Assembly: GCF_016901815.1 (NCBI RefSeq)
Contig: NZ_JACSNR010000002.1
Location: forward strand, 1 to 64,000
Direction of reading: 5' to 3'
From: Hydrogenoanaerobacterium saccharovorans
GTDB taxonomy: Bacteria; Bacillota; Clostridia; Oscillospirales; Ruminococcaceae
Length of the DNA: 64,000 nt
Shown: positions 57,343 to 64,000 of the stretch, piece by piece
How positions within the stretch are numbered: the first letter of the stretch is position 1
Layout: every line of letters starts with the position of its first letter
The notes under the pieces: generated by a model
Seen by the model: only the letters and a program-made list of their open reading frames with translations
Told to the model about the DNA's origin: nothing
Databases searched by the model: none
Program-made: the position numbers and the translations under genes

Positions 57343-59742
57343 TCAGTCCAGATCGGGGATGGCCTGCACCCCTGCCGGCGCCTGGGCATAGAACTGTTCC
57401 AGCACCCGGCGGGTCAGCTCCCGCATCCGGCGGTCATTGCGGCATTTGAGGATCAGATGGCAGCGGTACTTGCCTGCCACCCGGTAGAGGGTATCCCCGG
57501 CAGGGCCCAGCATCCGGATGGGCAGGTCGGCATATTCCGCCTGAGCCAGCCGGGTGAACAGCCGGGCAAAGAGTCTGGCTCCGGCGTGGGAGTCCGCCTC
57601 GGACACCGAGGTAAACTGCACCGTGAGCAGGCTGCAGAAGGGCGGATAGAGGTTCACCTTCCGGAAGAGGATCTCCTCCCGGTAGAAGGCCTCATAGTCC
57701 TGGGCCGATGCCAGCGCAAAGACCGGATTGTGAGGCTGGGCGGTTTCAATGAAGGCCCGGCCCGGGAGGTCAAAGCGTCCGCTGCGGCCCACCACCTGGG
57801 TGAGCAGCGAAAAGGTGCGCTCAAAGCTGCGGAAGTCGTCCGAATAGAGGGACATATCGGTGCCCAGCACTCCTACCAGCGTCACCTGGGGGAAGTTGAG
57901 CCCCTTGGAGACCATCTGGGTGCCCACCATGACGTCGTACTTCCCGGCGGCAAAGTCGCCGAACTTCTCCTCATAGGCGAACCGGGACATGGTGGTATCC
58001 ACATCCATGCGCAGGATGCGGGCCTGGGGAAAGAGCCGCTGGAGCTCCTCCTCGGCCTTCTGGGTGCCGATACCGCTGAACCGTACCAGCGAACTGCCGC
58101 AGTGGGGACAGACCGCCGGGACCTCCTGGGTGTGGCCGCAGTAATGGCACATGAGGCGTCCGTTCTGACGGTGGTAGGTCATCGCCACCGAGCAGTTGGG
58201 GCAGGTGACCGCTTCGCCGCAGGAGGAGCATTTCATCACCGTATGATAGCCCCGGCGGTTGAGCAGCAGAATGGACTGCTGGCCCATCTCGAGGTTCTTG
58301 AGCAGCTCGGCGCAGAGAGGTTCCGAGAAGATCTCCCCCACCCGTTCGGTGCGGGTGGTGTCCACGATGGTGACATCGGGGAGCTGGCCCGAATACCGTT
58401 CGGTGAGCCGGGCCAGGGTATAGCGCCCGGTGCGGGCGGCATGATAGCTCTCCACCGACGGCGTAGCCGAGCAGAGCAGCAGCCGTGCCCCATGGTACCG
58501 GCAGCGCACCCGTGCCACCTCCGCCGTGCGGAACCGCGGGGAGGACTCGGACTGATAGGTGCGCTCCTGTTCCTCGTCAATGACGATGAGGCCGAGGTTT
58601 TCCACCGGGGCAAACACAGCGCTGCGGGTGCCGATGATAATATCCGCCCCGCCGTCCCGGATGCGCCGCCACTCATCGGTGCGCTGCGCCATGGTGAGGG
58701 AGCTGTGCAGCACCGCCGTGCGGCTGCCGTACCGGGAGCGGAACCGCTCGATAACCTGGGGGGTCAGGCTGATTTCCGGCACCATGACAATGGCCCGCCG
58801 CCCTTCGGCAAGGGTCTGGTCGATGAGCCGCAGGAACACCTGGGTCTTACCGCTGCCGGTGACGCCATAGAGCAGCACCGGCTTGCCCGGGTCCCCTGCC
58901 AGGATGGTATCATAGGCGGCCTGCTGGGCATCAGTGAGCAGAATGGGTTCCGCCTGGGATTCTTCGTCCCGTCCGGCATAGGGGTCCCGGTAGACGATCT
59001 GCTCATAGAGCTCCACCGCCCCGGCTTTCCGCAGGTTTTCCACCACGATCCGGGTGACGCCGCTGTAATAGCACAGCTCCTTCACCGAAACACTGCCGAA
59101 TTCCTCCAGCACTGCCAGCACCAGTTCCTGCTTTTTGGTCAGGGGTTTCCGCGGCTCAAAGTCCGGTGCCGGGCGCACCATGGTCACCCGCTCATCCAGT
59201 ACCCGGCGGCGGTCGTTGATCTCACTGCGCACCGCTCCGCACTCCATCAGGTATCGCAGCAGCCGGTGCAGGTCCTTCTCACCGGTCTCCTCCGCCAGCT
59301 GCTCCGGGGTCTTGCCCTGTCCGGCCCGGATGGCCTCCAGCAGCTTTTCCGCTCCCTTGGGGGCATCGGCGGGAAGCTCCGCTCCCGGCTCCGCCAGGAA
59401 CTGATCCTCCAGATCCATACCCAGTCCCGCCGGGATCAGCACCCGCACCGCGTCAAACCAGCTGCAGAAGGTGTGTTCCCGCAGCCAGCGCATCAGGCCG
59501 AGCTGTTCCTCCCCGATGAGCGGCTGACGGTCCACCAAGGAGGCGATCTTCTTGAGTCGGGCAGTGTCCTCCGATTGGCTCAGGGACAGCACCAGTCCCA
59601 GCCGGCGGCGGTTGCCCCGGCCAAAGGGGACAGTCACCCGGCAGCCCACCTGGACCGGCAGGCCGTCCGGCACCAGATAGCTGTATTCCCGGTCAAACTG
59701 CGGGGTGGCCTTATCCACAGCCACAGCGGCAATCTGTGCCAT
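57343..59742 (-). CDS. priA: Primosomal protein N' (helicase PriA)
   Basis: A 799-residue superfamily 2 helicase that restarts stalled replication forks. After a DNA-binding N-terminal part, Walker A is GVTGSGKTQVF near 280. Motif II reads DEEQ (VIDEEQERTY) in place of the usual DEEH, a mild deviation. Eight cysteines of the two zinc clusters lie in CSSCGEAVTCPNCS and CHYCGHTQEVPAVCPHCG (about 510-550). The C-terminal helicase motifs (GTQMVSKGLNFP, VVGRSGR) are complete. The opposite strand is open over its whole length; that is a composition effect. Just upstream is a hairpin with no good T run, so rpoZ and priA are probably co-transcribed. Confidence 0.96.
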   Translation of the reverse strand: MAQIAAVAVDKATPQFDREYSYLVPDGLPVQVGCRVTVPFGRGNRRRLGLVLSLSQSEDTARLKKIASLVDRQPLIGEEQLGLMRWLREHTFCSWFDAVRVLIPAGLGMDLEDQFLAEPGAELPADAPKGAEKLLEAIRAGQGKTPEQLAEETGEKDLHRLLRYLMECGAVRSEINDRRRVLDERVTMVRPAPDFEPRKPLTKKQELVLAVLEEFGSVSVKELCYYSGVTRIVVENLRKAGAVELYEQIVYRDPYAGRDEESQAEPILLTDAQQAAYDTILAGDPGKPVLLYGVTGSGKTQVFLRLIDQTLAEGRRAIVMVPEISLTPQVIERFRSRYGSRTAVLHSSLTMAQRTDEWRRIRDGGADIIIGTRSAVFAPVENLGLIVIDEEQERTYQSESSPRFRTAEVARVRCRYHGARLLLCSATPSVESYHAARTGRYTLARLTERYSGQLPDVTIVDTTRTERVGEIFSEPLCAELLKNLEMGQQSILLLNRRGYHTVMKCSSCGEAVTCPNCSVAMTYHRQNGRLMCHYCGHTQEVPAVCPHCGSSLVRFSGIGTQKAEEELQRLFPQARILRMDVDTTMSRFAYEEKFGDFAAGKYDVMVGTQMVSKGLNFPQVTLVGVLGTDMSLYSDDFRSFERTFSLLTQVVGRSGRFDLPGRAFIETAQPHNPVFALASAQDYEAFYREEILFRKVNLYPPFCSLLTVQFTSVSEADSHAGARLFARLFTRLAQAEYADLPIRMLGPAGDTLYRVAGKYRCHLILKCRNDRRMRELTRRVLEQFYAQAPAGVQAIPDLD

Positions 59743-59776
59743 CGCTCATACTCCTTTCCTGCTCCCTGACACAAGA

Positions 59777-59806
59777 AATACCGGCTGAGAATCCCGGCCG
59801 GTATTG
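59777..59806 (-). other. Hairpin between rpoZ and priA
   Basis: Minus strand AATACCGGC / GCCGGTATT stem-loop followed only by TCTTG. It could attenuate or process the operon transcript; evidence for true termination is weak. Confidence 0.45.
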
Positions 59807-59834
59807 CTTCTAACGATTGATTCGGTTTTGGGGA

Positions 59835-60050
59835 TTACTGCTCGTCGTCGCTGCCGATGTAACGGATGGGAGTCCGGGGATAACCGCTGGCAAATTCCTC
59901 CACAGCCAGCTGTACCGGCTTGACATCCAGTACTTCGCCCCGCTCCTCGGCTTCGTTGACGATCTCACGGGCACGGCGGGCTACTTCGATCACGAATTCG
60001 TATGCGCTTTCATCTTTCTTTACAATCTGAGACATGGCAGGTCTAAGCAT
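59835..60050 (-). CDS. rpoZ: RNA polymerase omega subunit
   Basis: A 71-residue omega subunit, which assists assembly of RNA polymerase around beta prime. It begins [10 protein letters not shown] and has the core YEFVIEVARRAREI helix with the RAREI motif characteristic of omega. Its first codons overlap the end of gmk by 8 nt, the typical gmk-rpoZ layout of Firmicutes. Confidence 0.95.
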   Translation of the reverse strand: MLRPAMSQIVKKDESAYEFVIEVARRAREIVNEAEERGEVLDVKPVQLAVEEFASGYPRTPIRYIGSDDEQ

Positions 60051-60657
60051 TGTTATTCACCTCATCAATAAAGTCTTTCATATATTTGGGCATGGCCTTG
60101 GCGGCTTCCAGAATCACTTCCAGCTGGCGTACCGCCTCGTCCACATCATCGTTTACCAGAATAAAATCATAGTCATAGGCCAGCTGCATTTCGCTGCGGG
60201 CAATATCCAGCCGCTCCATGATTTTCTCCTCGCTCTCGGTGTTCCGACCGTGCAGACGGTTGGAAAGCTCCTGGAAGGACGGCGGCATAATGAATACCGA
60301 AATGGCCTCGGGACAGCGCCGGCGTACCTGCTGGGCGCCCTTGACCTCGATCTCCAGAACCACATCCAGTCCCGCAGCCAGGTTCTTTTCCACCGCAAAC
60401 CGGGGAGTACCATAATAATTGCCGCTGTAACGGGCATATTCCAGCATCTCATCATTTTCAATGAGGTTCTCGAACTGTTCCTTGGTGACAAAGTGATAAT
60501 TCACTCCGTCGATCTCTCCTTCCCGGGGAGCCCGGGTTGTAGCAGAAACGGAATATTTTACATTTTGATTGCGCTCCATAAAGGGACGCATGATCGTGCC
60601 TTTGCCCACGCCGGACGGCCCGGACACCACGACCAGAAGGCCTCTTGTATTATTCAT
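60043..60657 (-). CDS. gmk: Guanylate kinase
   Basis: A 204-residue kinase that makes GDP from GMP. The P-loop is [11 protein letters not shown] (12-22), and GMP-binding residues lie in [25 protein letters not shown] 60657 overlaps the remA stop by 8 nt; longer frames to 60729 run inside remA. It forms the conserved yicC-remA-gmk-rpoZ cluster. The protein also helps balance (p)ppGpp-sensitive GTP supply in Firmicutes. Confidence 0.97.
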   Translation of the reverse strand: MNNTRGLLVVVSGPSGVGKGTIMRPFMERNQNVKYSVSATTRAPREGEIDGVNYHFVTKEQFENLIENDEMLEYARYSGNYYGTPRFAVEKNLAAGLDVVLEIEVKGAQQVRRRCPEAISVFIMPPSFQELSNRLHGRNTESEEKIMERLDIARSEMQLAYDYDFILVNDDVDEAVRQLEVILEAAKAMPKYMKDFIDEVNNNA

Positions 60658-60907
60658 CGTCCCCATCCTCGTCTTCGTCGTCCAGTCGGTTTGCCACCGT
60701 CTCAGGCTGGACTGCCGAGAGGATGACATGGTCGGAATCGGTGATGATCACCGCACGGGTCCGACGCCCATATGTAGCGTCGATCAGGGTGCCGCGTTCC
60801 CGGGCATCCTGGATAATGCGCTTGATCGGCGCTGATTCCGGGCTGACAATGGCTACCAGACGGCTGGCAGACACCATATTTCCAAATCCTATGTTGATGA
60901 GCTTCAT
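60650..60907 (-). CDS. remA: Extracellular matrix regulatory protein RemA
   Basis: An 85-residue DNA-binding protein of the RemA/DUF370 family, an activator of biofilm matrix genes in Bacillus. The family opening [23 protein letters not shown] is almost complete, followed by [17 protein letters not shown]. The last 10 residues are acidic ([10 protein letters not shown]). ATG 60907 is preferred over GTG 60919, which starts inside the AGGCGG site. Located between yicC and gmk, as in most Clostridia. Confidence 0.95.
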   Translation of the reverse strand: MKLINIGFGNMVSASRLVAIVSPESAPIKRIIQDARERGTLIDATYGRRTRAVIITDSDHVILSAVQPETVANRLDDEDEDGDDE

Positions 60908-60922
60908 TCCGGGATACACCGC

Positions 60923-61801
60923 CTATTCAATATTCTGGATCTGTTCGCGCACCTTTTCGATCTCGCTCTTGAGTTCCACCACAATGCGGGCCATCTCAGC
61001 ATCCTGCGCTTTGGAGCCGATGGTATTGGCTTCCCGGTTCATCTCCTGCACCAGGAAATCCAGCTTGCGGCCCACCGGTTCCTCCAGGGTGAGGATATGC
61101 CGGAACTGATCGATGTGGCTGCGCAGCCGGACTGTTTCCTCGTCCACTGCCACCTTGTCCGCAAACAGGGCTGCTTCGGTGAGCACCCGGCTGTCGTCAA
61201 TCTGACGGTCCGCCAGCAGTTCGCCGAGCTTCTTGTAAAGGCGCTGCCGGTAGGCTTCCACCGTTTCAGGACTGCGGCGCTCCACTGCTTCCACCAGAGT
61301 GAGGATATTGTAGAGCTTGGCTGCCAGGTCTGCCGAGAGCTTTTCGCCCTCCCGCCGGCGCATGGCAATAAAGCTGTCCAGGGCGCCGTCGGCTGTTTCC
61401 GAAATATCCCGCCACAGGGCATCCTCGTCCACTTCCGCCATACGGGTGGTGAACAGATCCGGAAGCCGGCAGAAATCCGAAAGGGTCAGATCATCGGTGA
61501 GACCGTTTTTCCGGGCGAAGATCCGCAGCTCTTCCAGGTAGGAGAGCGCCAGTCCCTCATTGAGGGTAACCCGGGAAGCAGAGCCCTTCTGCTCCGCCAC
61601 AGTGACCGAAACCTCCACCTTGCCCCGGGCGATCCGGGACTGTACCTGTGCCTTGAGCTTGTCCTCGATAAATCCAAGGCTCCGGGGAAGCCGGGAAGAA
61701 AATTCCAGGTACCGGTGGTTCACCGCTTTGATTTCTACGGTAATGTCCCGGCTGCCCAGCGTTTTCTGACAGCGCCCGAATCCTGTCATACTCTGTATCA
61801 T
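60923..61801 (-). CDS. yicC: YicC/YloC family endoribonuclease
   Basis: A 292-residue protein of the YicC-like family; members are endoribonucleases acting on small RNAs in E. coli and RNA ends in Bacillus. It opens with MIQSMTGFGR and has the signature EIKAVNHRYLEFSSRLPR; the C-terminus contains GRKLDFLVQEMNREANTIGSKAQD, a conserved block of the family. First gene of the long operon, starting behind GAGGTGCTGCA and 67 nt from a consensus promoter. Confidence 0.94.
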   Translation of the reverse strand: MIQSMTGFGRCQKTLGSRDITVEIKAVNHRYLEFSSRLPRSLGFIEDKLKAQVQSRIARGKVEVSVTVAEQKGSASRVTLNEGLALSYLEELRIFARKNGLTDDLTLSDFCRLPDLFTTRMAEVDEDALWRDISETADGALDSFIAMRRREGEKLSADLAAKLYNILTLVEAVERRSPETVEAYRQRLYKKLGELLADRQIDDSRVLTEAALFADKVAVDEETVRLRSHIDQFRHILTLEEPVGRKLDFLVQEMNREANTIGSKAQDAEMARIVVELKSEIEKVREQIQNIE

Positions 61802-61867
61802 TGCAGCACCTCTGTCCTGCCGGCAGATGCAGGTCTGCCGTCTGTGTTTTCTCAGTCCTATCCTATT

Positions 61868-61896
61868 ATAATAGCGTCTGGCAATGGCTTTGTCAA
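61868..61896 (-). promoter_or_regulatory. Promoter of the yicC-to-thiN operon
   Basis: Minus strand -35 TTGACA (61896-61891), 17-bp spacer, -10 TATTAT (61873-61868). From here genes run co-directionally to about 47.8 kb with mostly overlapping or very short gaps. Confidence 0.88.
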
Positions 61897-61917
61897 TTCA
61901 CAAAGCCGGAAATTCCG

Positions 61918-62262
61918 CTAAAAACCGCTGCTCTGACCCTTGCAGCTGTGCCGTCCGAAGAACCGTTCCAGTTCCTCGGCCTGATCCAGCGCGTAATCGT
62001 ACACCTCAAAGGCCCGGCGATACTCCCCGGCAGCCTCGCCGGAGACGAAATACTCCTTCACACCCGCAGAACGGGCCGCATCAAAAGCTGCCCGCACCAG
62101 ACCATCCAGCAGGCCATAGTCCTCGGGGTCCTCCAGCCAGCCGCTCCGGTACCAGACAGTATCCTCCCGGATCTCCGCCTCGGCCCGGCCCAGCTCTTCG
62201 CCCCGCTGGGTCGCCCGGCAGAGCAGGGTGTTCCCGGACTGCTCCAGTTCGATCTTCAGCAT
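61918..62262 (-). CDS. Hypothetical protein
   Basis: A 114-residue protein that I do not recognise. The first half is beta-rich (MLKIELEQSGNTLLCRATQRGEELGRAEAEI, then TVWYRSGWLEDPEDYGLLDGLVRAAFDAARSAG), the second is helical and ends in a Lys/Ser-rich tail. The strand-then-LLDGLVRAAFDAARSAG-helix pattern recalls the acetyl-CoA fold of truncated GNAT proteins, but the cofactor loop is absent. It lies 4 nt after rluB and is followed by the yicC promoter. Confidence 0.7.
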   Translation of the reverse strand: MLKIELEQSGNTLLCRATQRGEELGRAEAEIREDTVWYRSGWLEDPEDYGLLDGLVRAAFDAARSAGVKEYFVSGEAAGEYRRAFEVYDYALDQAEELERFFGRHSCKGQSSGF

Positions 62263-62266
62263 GGCC

Positions 62267-63121
62267 TTACCTCCGTCCCAGCGGGGTACGGCCCTTGCCG
62301 GCGGGCTTCACCGGAGCCTTCTTTGCCGGACGGCTGCCCCGCTCTGCCGCAGCCTTTTCCCCTTCGGCATTCTGCCGGCGGTTCACTGCCTTGTTCATGT
62401 AGCCCCGGATGGCACTCAGTTCCGCAGGGGTCAGCTCCCGGTACTCACCCGGCTGGAGCATGCCCAGCTTCACCGGGCCGATGTAGGTGCGCTTCAGACG
62501 GGCCACCTCCAGTCCCACTGCCTCGCACATCCGGCGGATCTGCCGGTTCTTGCCCTCGGTGATGGTCATCTGCAGCACCACACGGCCGGGCTGCTGATCC
62601 AGCACATGCACCTGGGCAGGCTGGGTGGTGTAGCCGTCATCCAGCAGCACACCGGAGGAGAGCTTCACCAGCTGATCCTCGCTGATGCCCGGACGCACTG
62701 TGACCCGATAGGTCTTGCCGATGTGGTTGGCAGGGTGCATCAGGGTGTTGGCAAAGTCGCCGTCATTGGTCATCAGCAGGAGGCCCTCACTGTCCTTGTC
62801 CAGCCGTCCCACCGGGTAGAGCCGCACCGGGAAGTCCGCCACCAGGTCAGCCACACTGCGGCGGCCCTTTTCATCGCTCATGGTGGTGACATACCCACGG
62901 GGCTTGTGGAGCATTACATAGTAGTTTTTCTTCTTTTTCTGGAACCAGACCCGTTCGCCGTCGATGGCAACAATATCCCGGCGGATGTCGATGGGATGGC
63001 CGGGCTGGGCCGGGCGTCCGTTGACGGTGATCCGTCCCTCCTTGATGAGTTCCTCGGTGCGCCGGCGGGAGAGGATTCCCTGATCGGACAGCACCTTCTG
63101 GATGCGTGCTTTATTTTCCAT
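62267..63121 (-). CDS. rluB: 23S rRNA pseudouridine synthase (RluB type)
   Basis: A 284-residue RsuA/RluB-family enzyme that makes pseudouridine in helix 93 of 23S rRNA. An N-terminal S4 domain (SRRRTEELIKEGRITVNG) precedes the catalytic domain with YPVGRLDKDSEGLLLMTNDGD (catalytic Asp in GRLD) and the late KNRQIRRM motif. The C-terminus is a basic Lys/Arg/Pro-rich tail (about 240-284). ATG 63121 is better spaced from AGGAG than ATG 63127. It follows the D,D-carboxypeptidase gene. Confidence 0.94.
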   Translation of the reverse strand: MENKARIQKVLSDQGILSRRRTEELIKEGRITVNGRPAQPGHPIDIRRDIVAIDGERVWFQKKKKNYYVMLHKPRGYVTTMSDEKGRRSVADLVADFPVRLYPVGRLDKDSEGLLLMTNDGDFANTLMHPANHIGKTYRVTVRPGISEDQLVKLSSGVLLDDGYTTQPAQVHVLDQQPGRVVLQMTITEGKNRQIRRMCEAVGLEVARLKRTYIGPVKLGMLQPGEYRELTPAELSAIRGYMNKAVNRRQNAEGEKAAAERGSRPAKKAPVKPAGKGRTPLGRR

Positions 63122-63157
63122 GTTCATTCTCCTGACTCTTTTTATCTTCTCACGGCG

Positions 63158-64000
63158 TCACCGCCCCAGCAGCGAGCCGATAAATTCCAGTATTCCCTGG
63201 CGTTCCCGGGTGAGGGCAGGCACATCGCTGTCCGCCATCAGAGCAGACTGCCATACCACCTTGTCGCCGCTCAGCAGACGGATCTCCCCCAGCACCTGAC
63301 CGGCCTGCACCGGCGCATAGACAAACCGGGGCAATTCCACCTCCCGGGTGAGCTCGTCATATTCCCGTTCCAGCAGGGCCGCTTCCGGCTCGGCTGCGGG
63401 AACCGCCGCCACACTGTCCCGGGTACCGCCGGTCACCGGTACGCTGAGCCCCTCGGTAAAGCCCGAGAGGTCCACCCGGGCCAGCAGCGGGAAGAAGTGC
63501 TCATACAGCCGCATGTGGGTATTCACATCGTCCTTGCCATTGAGGGTGACGATGATCAGCCGGGTGCCGTCCTTTTCCGCCGCTGTCACCAGACAGAGCC
63601 CGGCGTCATCGGTATACCCGGTCTTGACCCCGATGGCATAGGGATAGCGTTCCAGCAGCTTGTTGGTGGTATAGAGACTGCGGTTATAAGGGGGATTGCC
63701 AAAGGCCATGCGGATCTCCTGCTTGGATACAATGTCCTCAAAGTCCTCGTTTTCCAGAGCATGGGCCGCCAGAGCCGCCAGATCCCGGGCAGAGGAGTAA
63801 TGCCCCTCGGCATCCAGTCCGCTGGGATTGCGGTACTGGGTATTCTCAAGGCCCAGCTCTGCCGCCCGCTGATTCATCAGCCGGACAAAGGCCTCTTCAC
63901 TCCCGGCAATCTCCACCGCCGCCGCGTTGGCTGCGTCGTTGCCCGAAGGCAGCAGCATGCCCGCCGCCAGCTGATGGAGGGTCACACTGTCCCCGGGCTG
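63158..64000 (-). CDS. D-alanyl-D-alanine carboxypeptidase (DacF type), 5' end missing
   Basis: Partial: the frame is open through position 64000, so the N-terminus, including the SxxK active-site serine motif, lies outside the window. Visible peptidase S11 motifs are PSGNDAA (SxN) and VKTGYTDDAG (KTG). The C-terminal 100 residues form the beta-rich PBP5-type domain ending in a hydrophobic helix. It trims the terminal D-Ala of peptidoglycan stem peptides outside the cell. DacF in spore-formers acts in the forespore, but the subtype cannot be told from this part. Confidence 0.9.
   Translation of the reverse strand, partial: QPGDSVTLHQLAAGMLLPSGNDAANAAAVEIAGSEEAFVRLMNQRAAELGLENTQYRNPSGLDAEGHYSSARDLAALAAHALENEDFEDIVSKQEIRMAFGNPPYNRSLYTTNKLLERYPYAIGVKTGYTDDAGLCLVTAAEKDGTRLIIVTLNGKDDVNTHMRLYEHFFPLLARVDLSGFTEGLSVPVTGGTRDSVAAVPAAEPEAALLEREYDELTREVELPRFVYAPVQAGQVLGEIRLLSGDKVVWQSALMADSDVPALTRERQGILEFIGSLLGR

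Noticed and set aside
57103-59769. Plus-strand open frame of 888 codons
   Set aside because: It lies wholly antisense to priA, whose helicase and zinc motifs are complete. Long antisense frames are common opposite GC-rich genes; the product is Pro/His/Gly/Gln-rich with no domain.
1-64000. CRISPR arrays, insertion sequences and tRNA genes
   Set aside because: Read-through of the gaps showed no regularly spaced repeats, no transposase-like frames and no cloverleaf with a conserved T-loop (GGTTCGAATCC-like). A short or divergent tRNA could be missed by eye.

Overview
The window is GC-rich (roughly 60% by eye) with Firmicutes-type signals: strong AGGAGG ribosome sites, TTGACA-N17-TATAAT promoters, a Bacillus-type LexA box, RemA, a PASTA kinase/PP2C pair, VanW, a SigH-like sigma factor and a BofC-like protein. 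With a desulfoferrodoxin as the visible superoxide defence, it fits an anaerobic class Clostridia bacterium, probably Oscillospiraceae/Ruminococcaceae. No tRNA, CRISPR array, transposase or integrase was seen. The left edge holds tandem promoters and a leader that look like the start of an rRNA operon reading off the window.

Layout. 1-4.7 kb: rrn promoters, rqcH, a DUF3784 protein, a Nif3 protein, trmK, a zinc-ribbon protein. 4.9-11.5 kb: sigH-like, a MATE transporter behind a structured leader, a P5C-reductase-like protein, LexA-controlled dinB, EcsC and VanW. 11.7-17.3 kb: an OmpR-type two-component system followed by a VTC-like CYTH enzyme, a DUF4956 membrane protein and a beta-helix lipoprotein. 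17.4-24.3 kb: methyltransferase, VanZ, a redox cluster (desulfoferrodoxin, thioredoxin-reductase-like protein, Crp/Fnr regulator, thioredoxin) and an orphan holin-like pair. 24.4-34.8 kb: sbcCD with a GNAT gene, aspS, a compositionally mosaic CAP lipoprotein, rlmI and an FMN-binding-like lipoprotein. 35-41.3 kb: an M24 aminopeptidase, a small membrane protein, and the ACT-hom-thrB-lysC operon. 41.5-47.8 kb: AI-2E permease, VOC protein, BofC-like protein, a class A PBP, a metal-exporter-like permease and a peroxiredoxin-like protein. 47.8-61.9 kb: one long co-directional run, yicC-remA-gmk-rpoZ-priA-def-fmt-yugP-rsmB-rlmN-prpC-prkC-rsgA-thiN-lipoprotein, headed by a consensus promoter. 61.9-64 kb: a hypothetical gene, rluB and the 3' part of a dacF-like gene.

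The most notable signal is a candidate redox regulon. A palindrome GTGAC-N3-GTCAC (one copy with a single mismatch) lies upstream of four redox genes: desulfoferrodoxin, the thioredoxin-reductase-like gene, thioredoxin and the peroxiredoxin-like gene. In three of the four it ends exactly 23 bp before a -10 hexamer (24 bp in the fourth), so it is centred near -41, the class II activator position of Crp/Fnr proteins. A Crp/Fnr regulator whose recognition helix keeps the Arg-Glu...Arg residues that read GTGA in E. coli CRP is encoded within the cluster. The reductase-like protein lacks recognisable NADPH-binding motifs, so the thioredoxin system may draw electrons from another donor such as ferredoxin.
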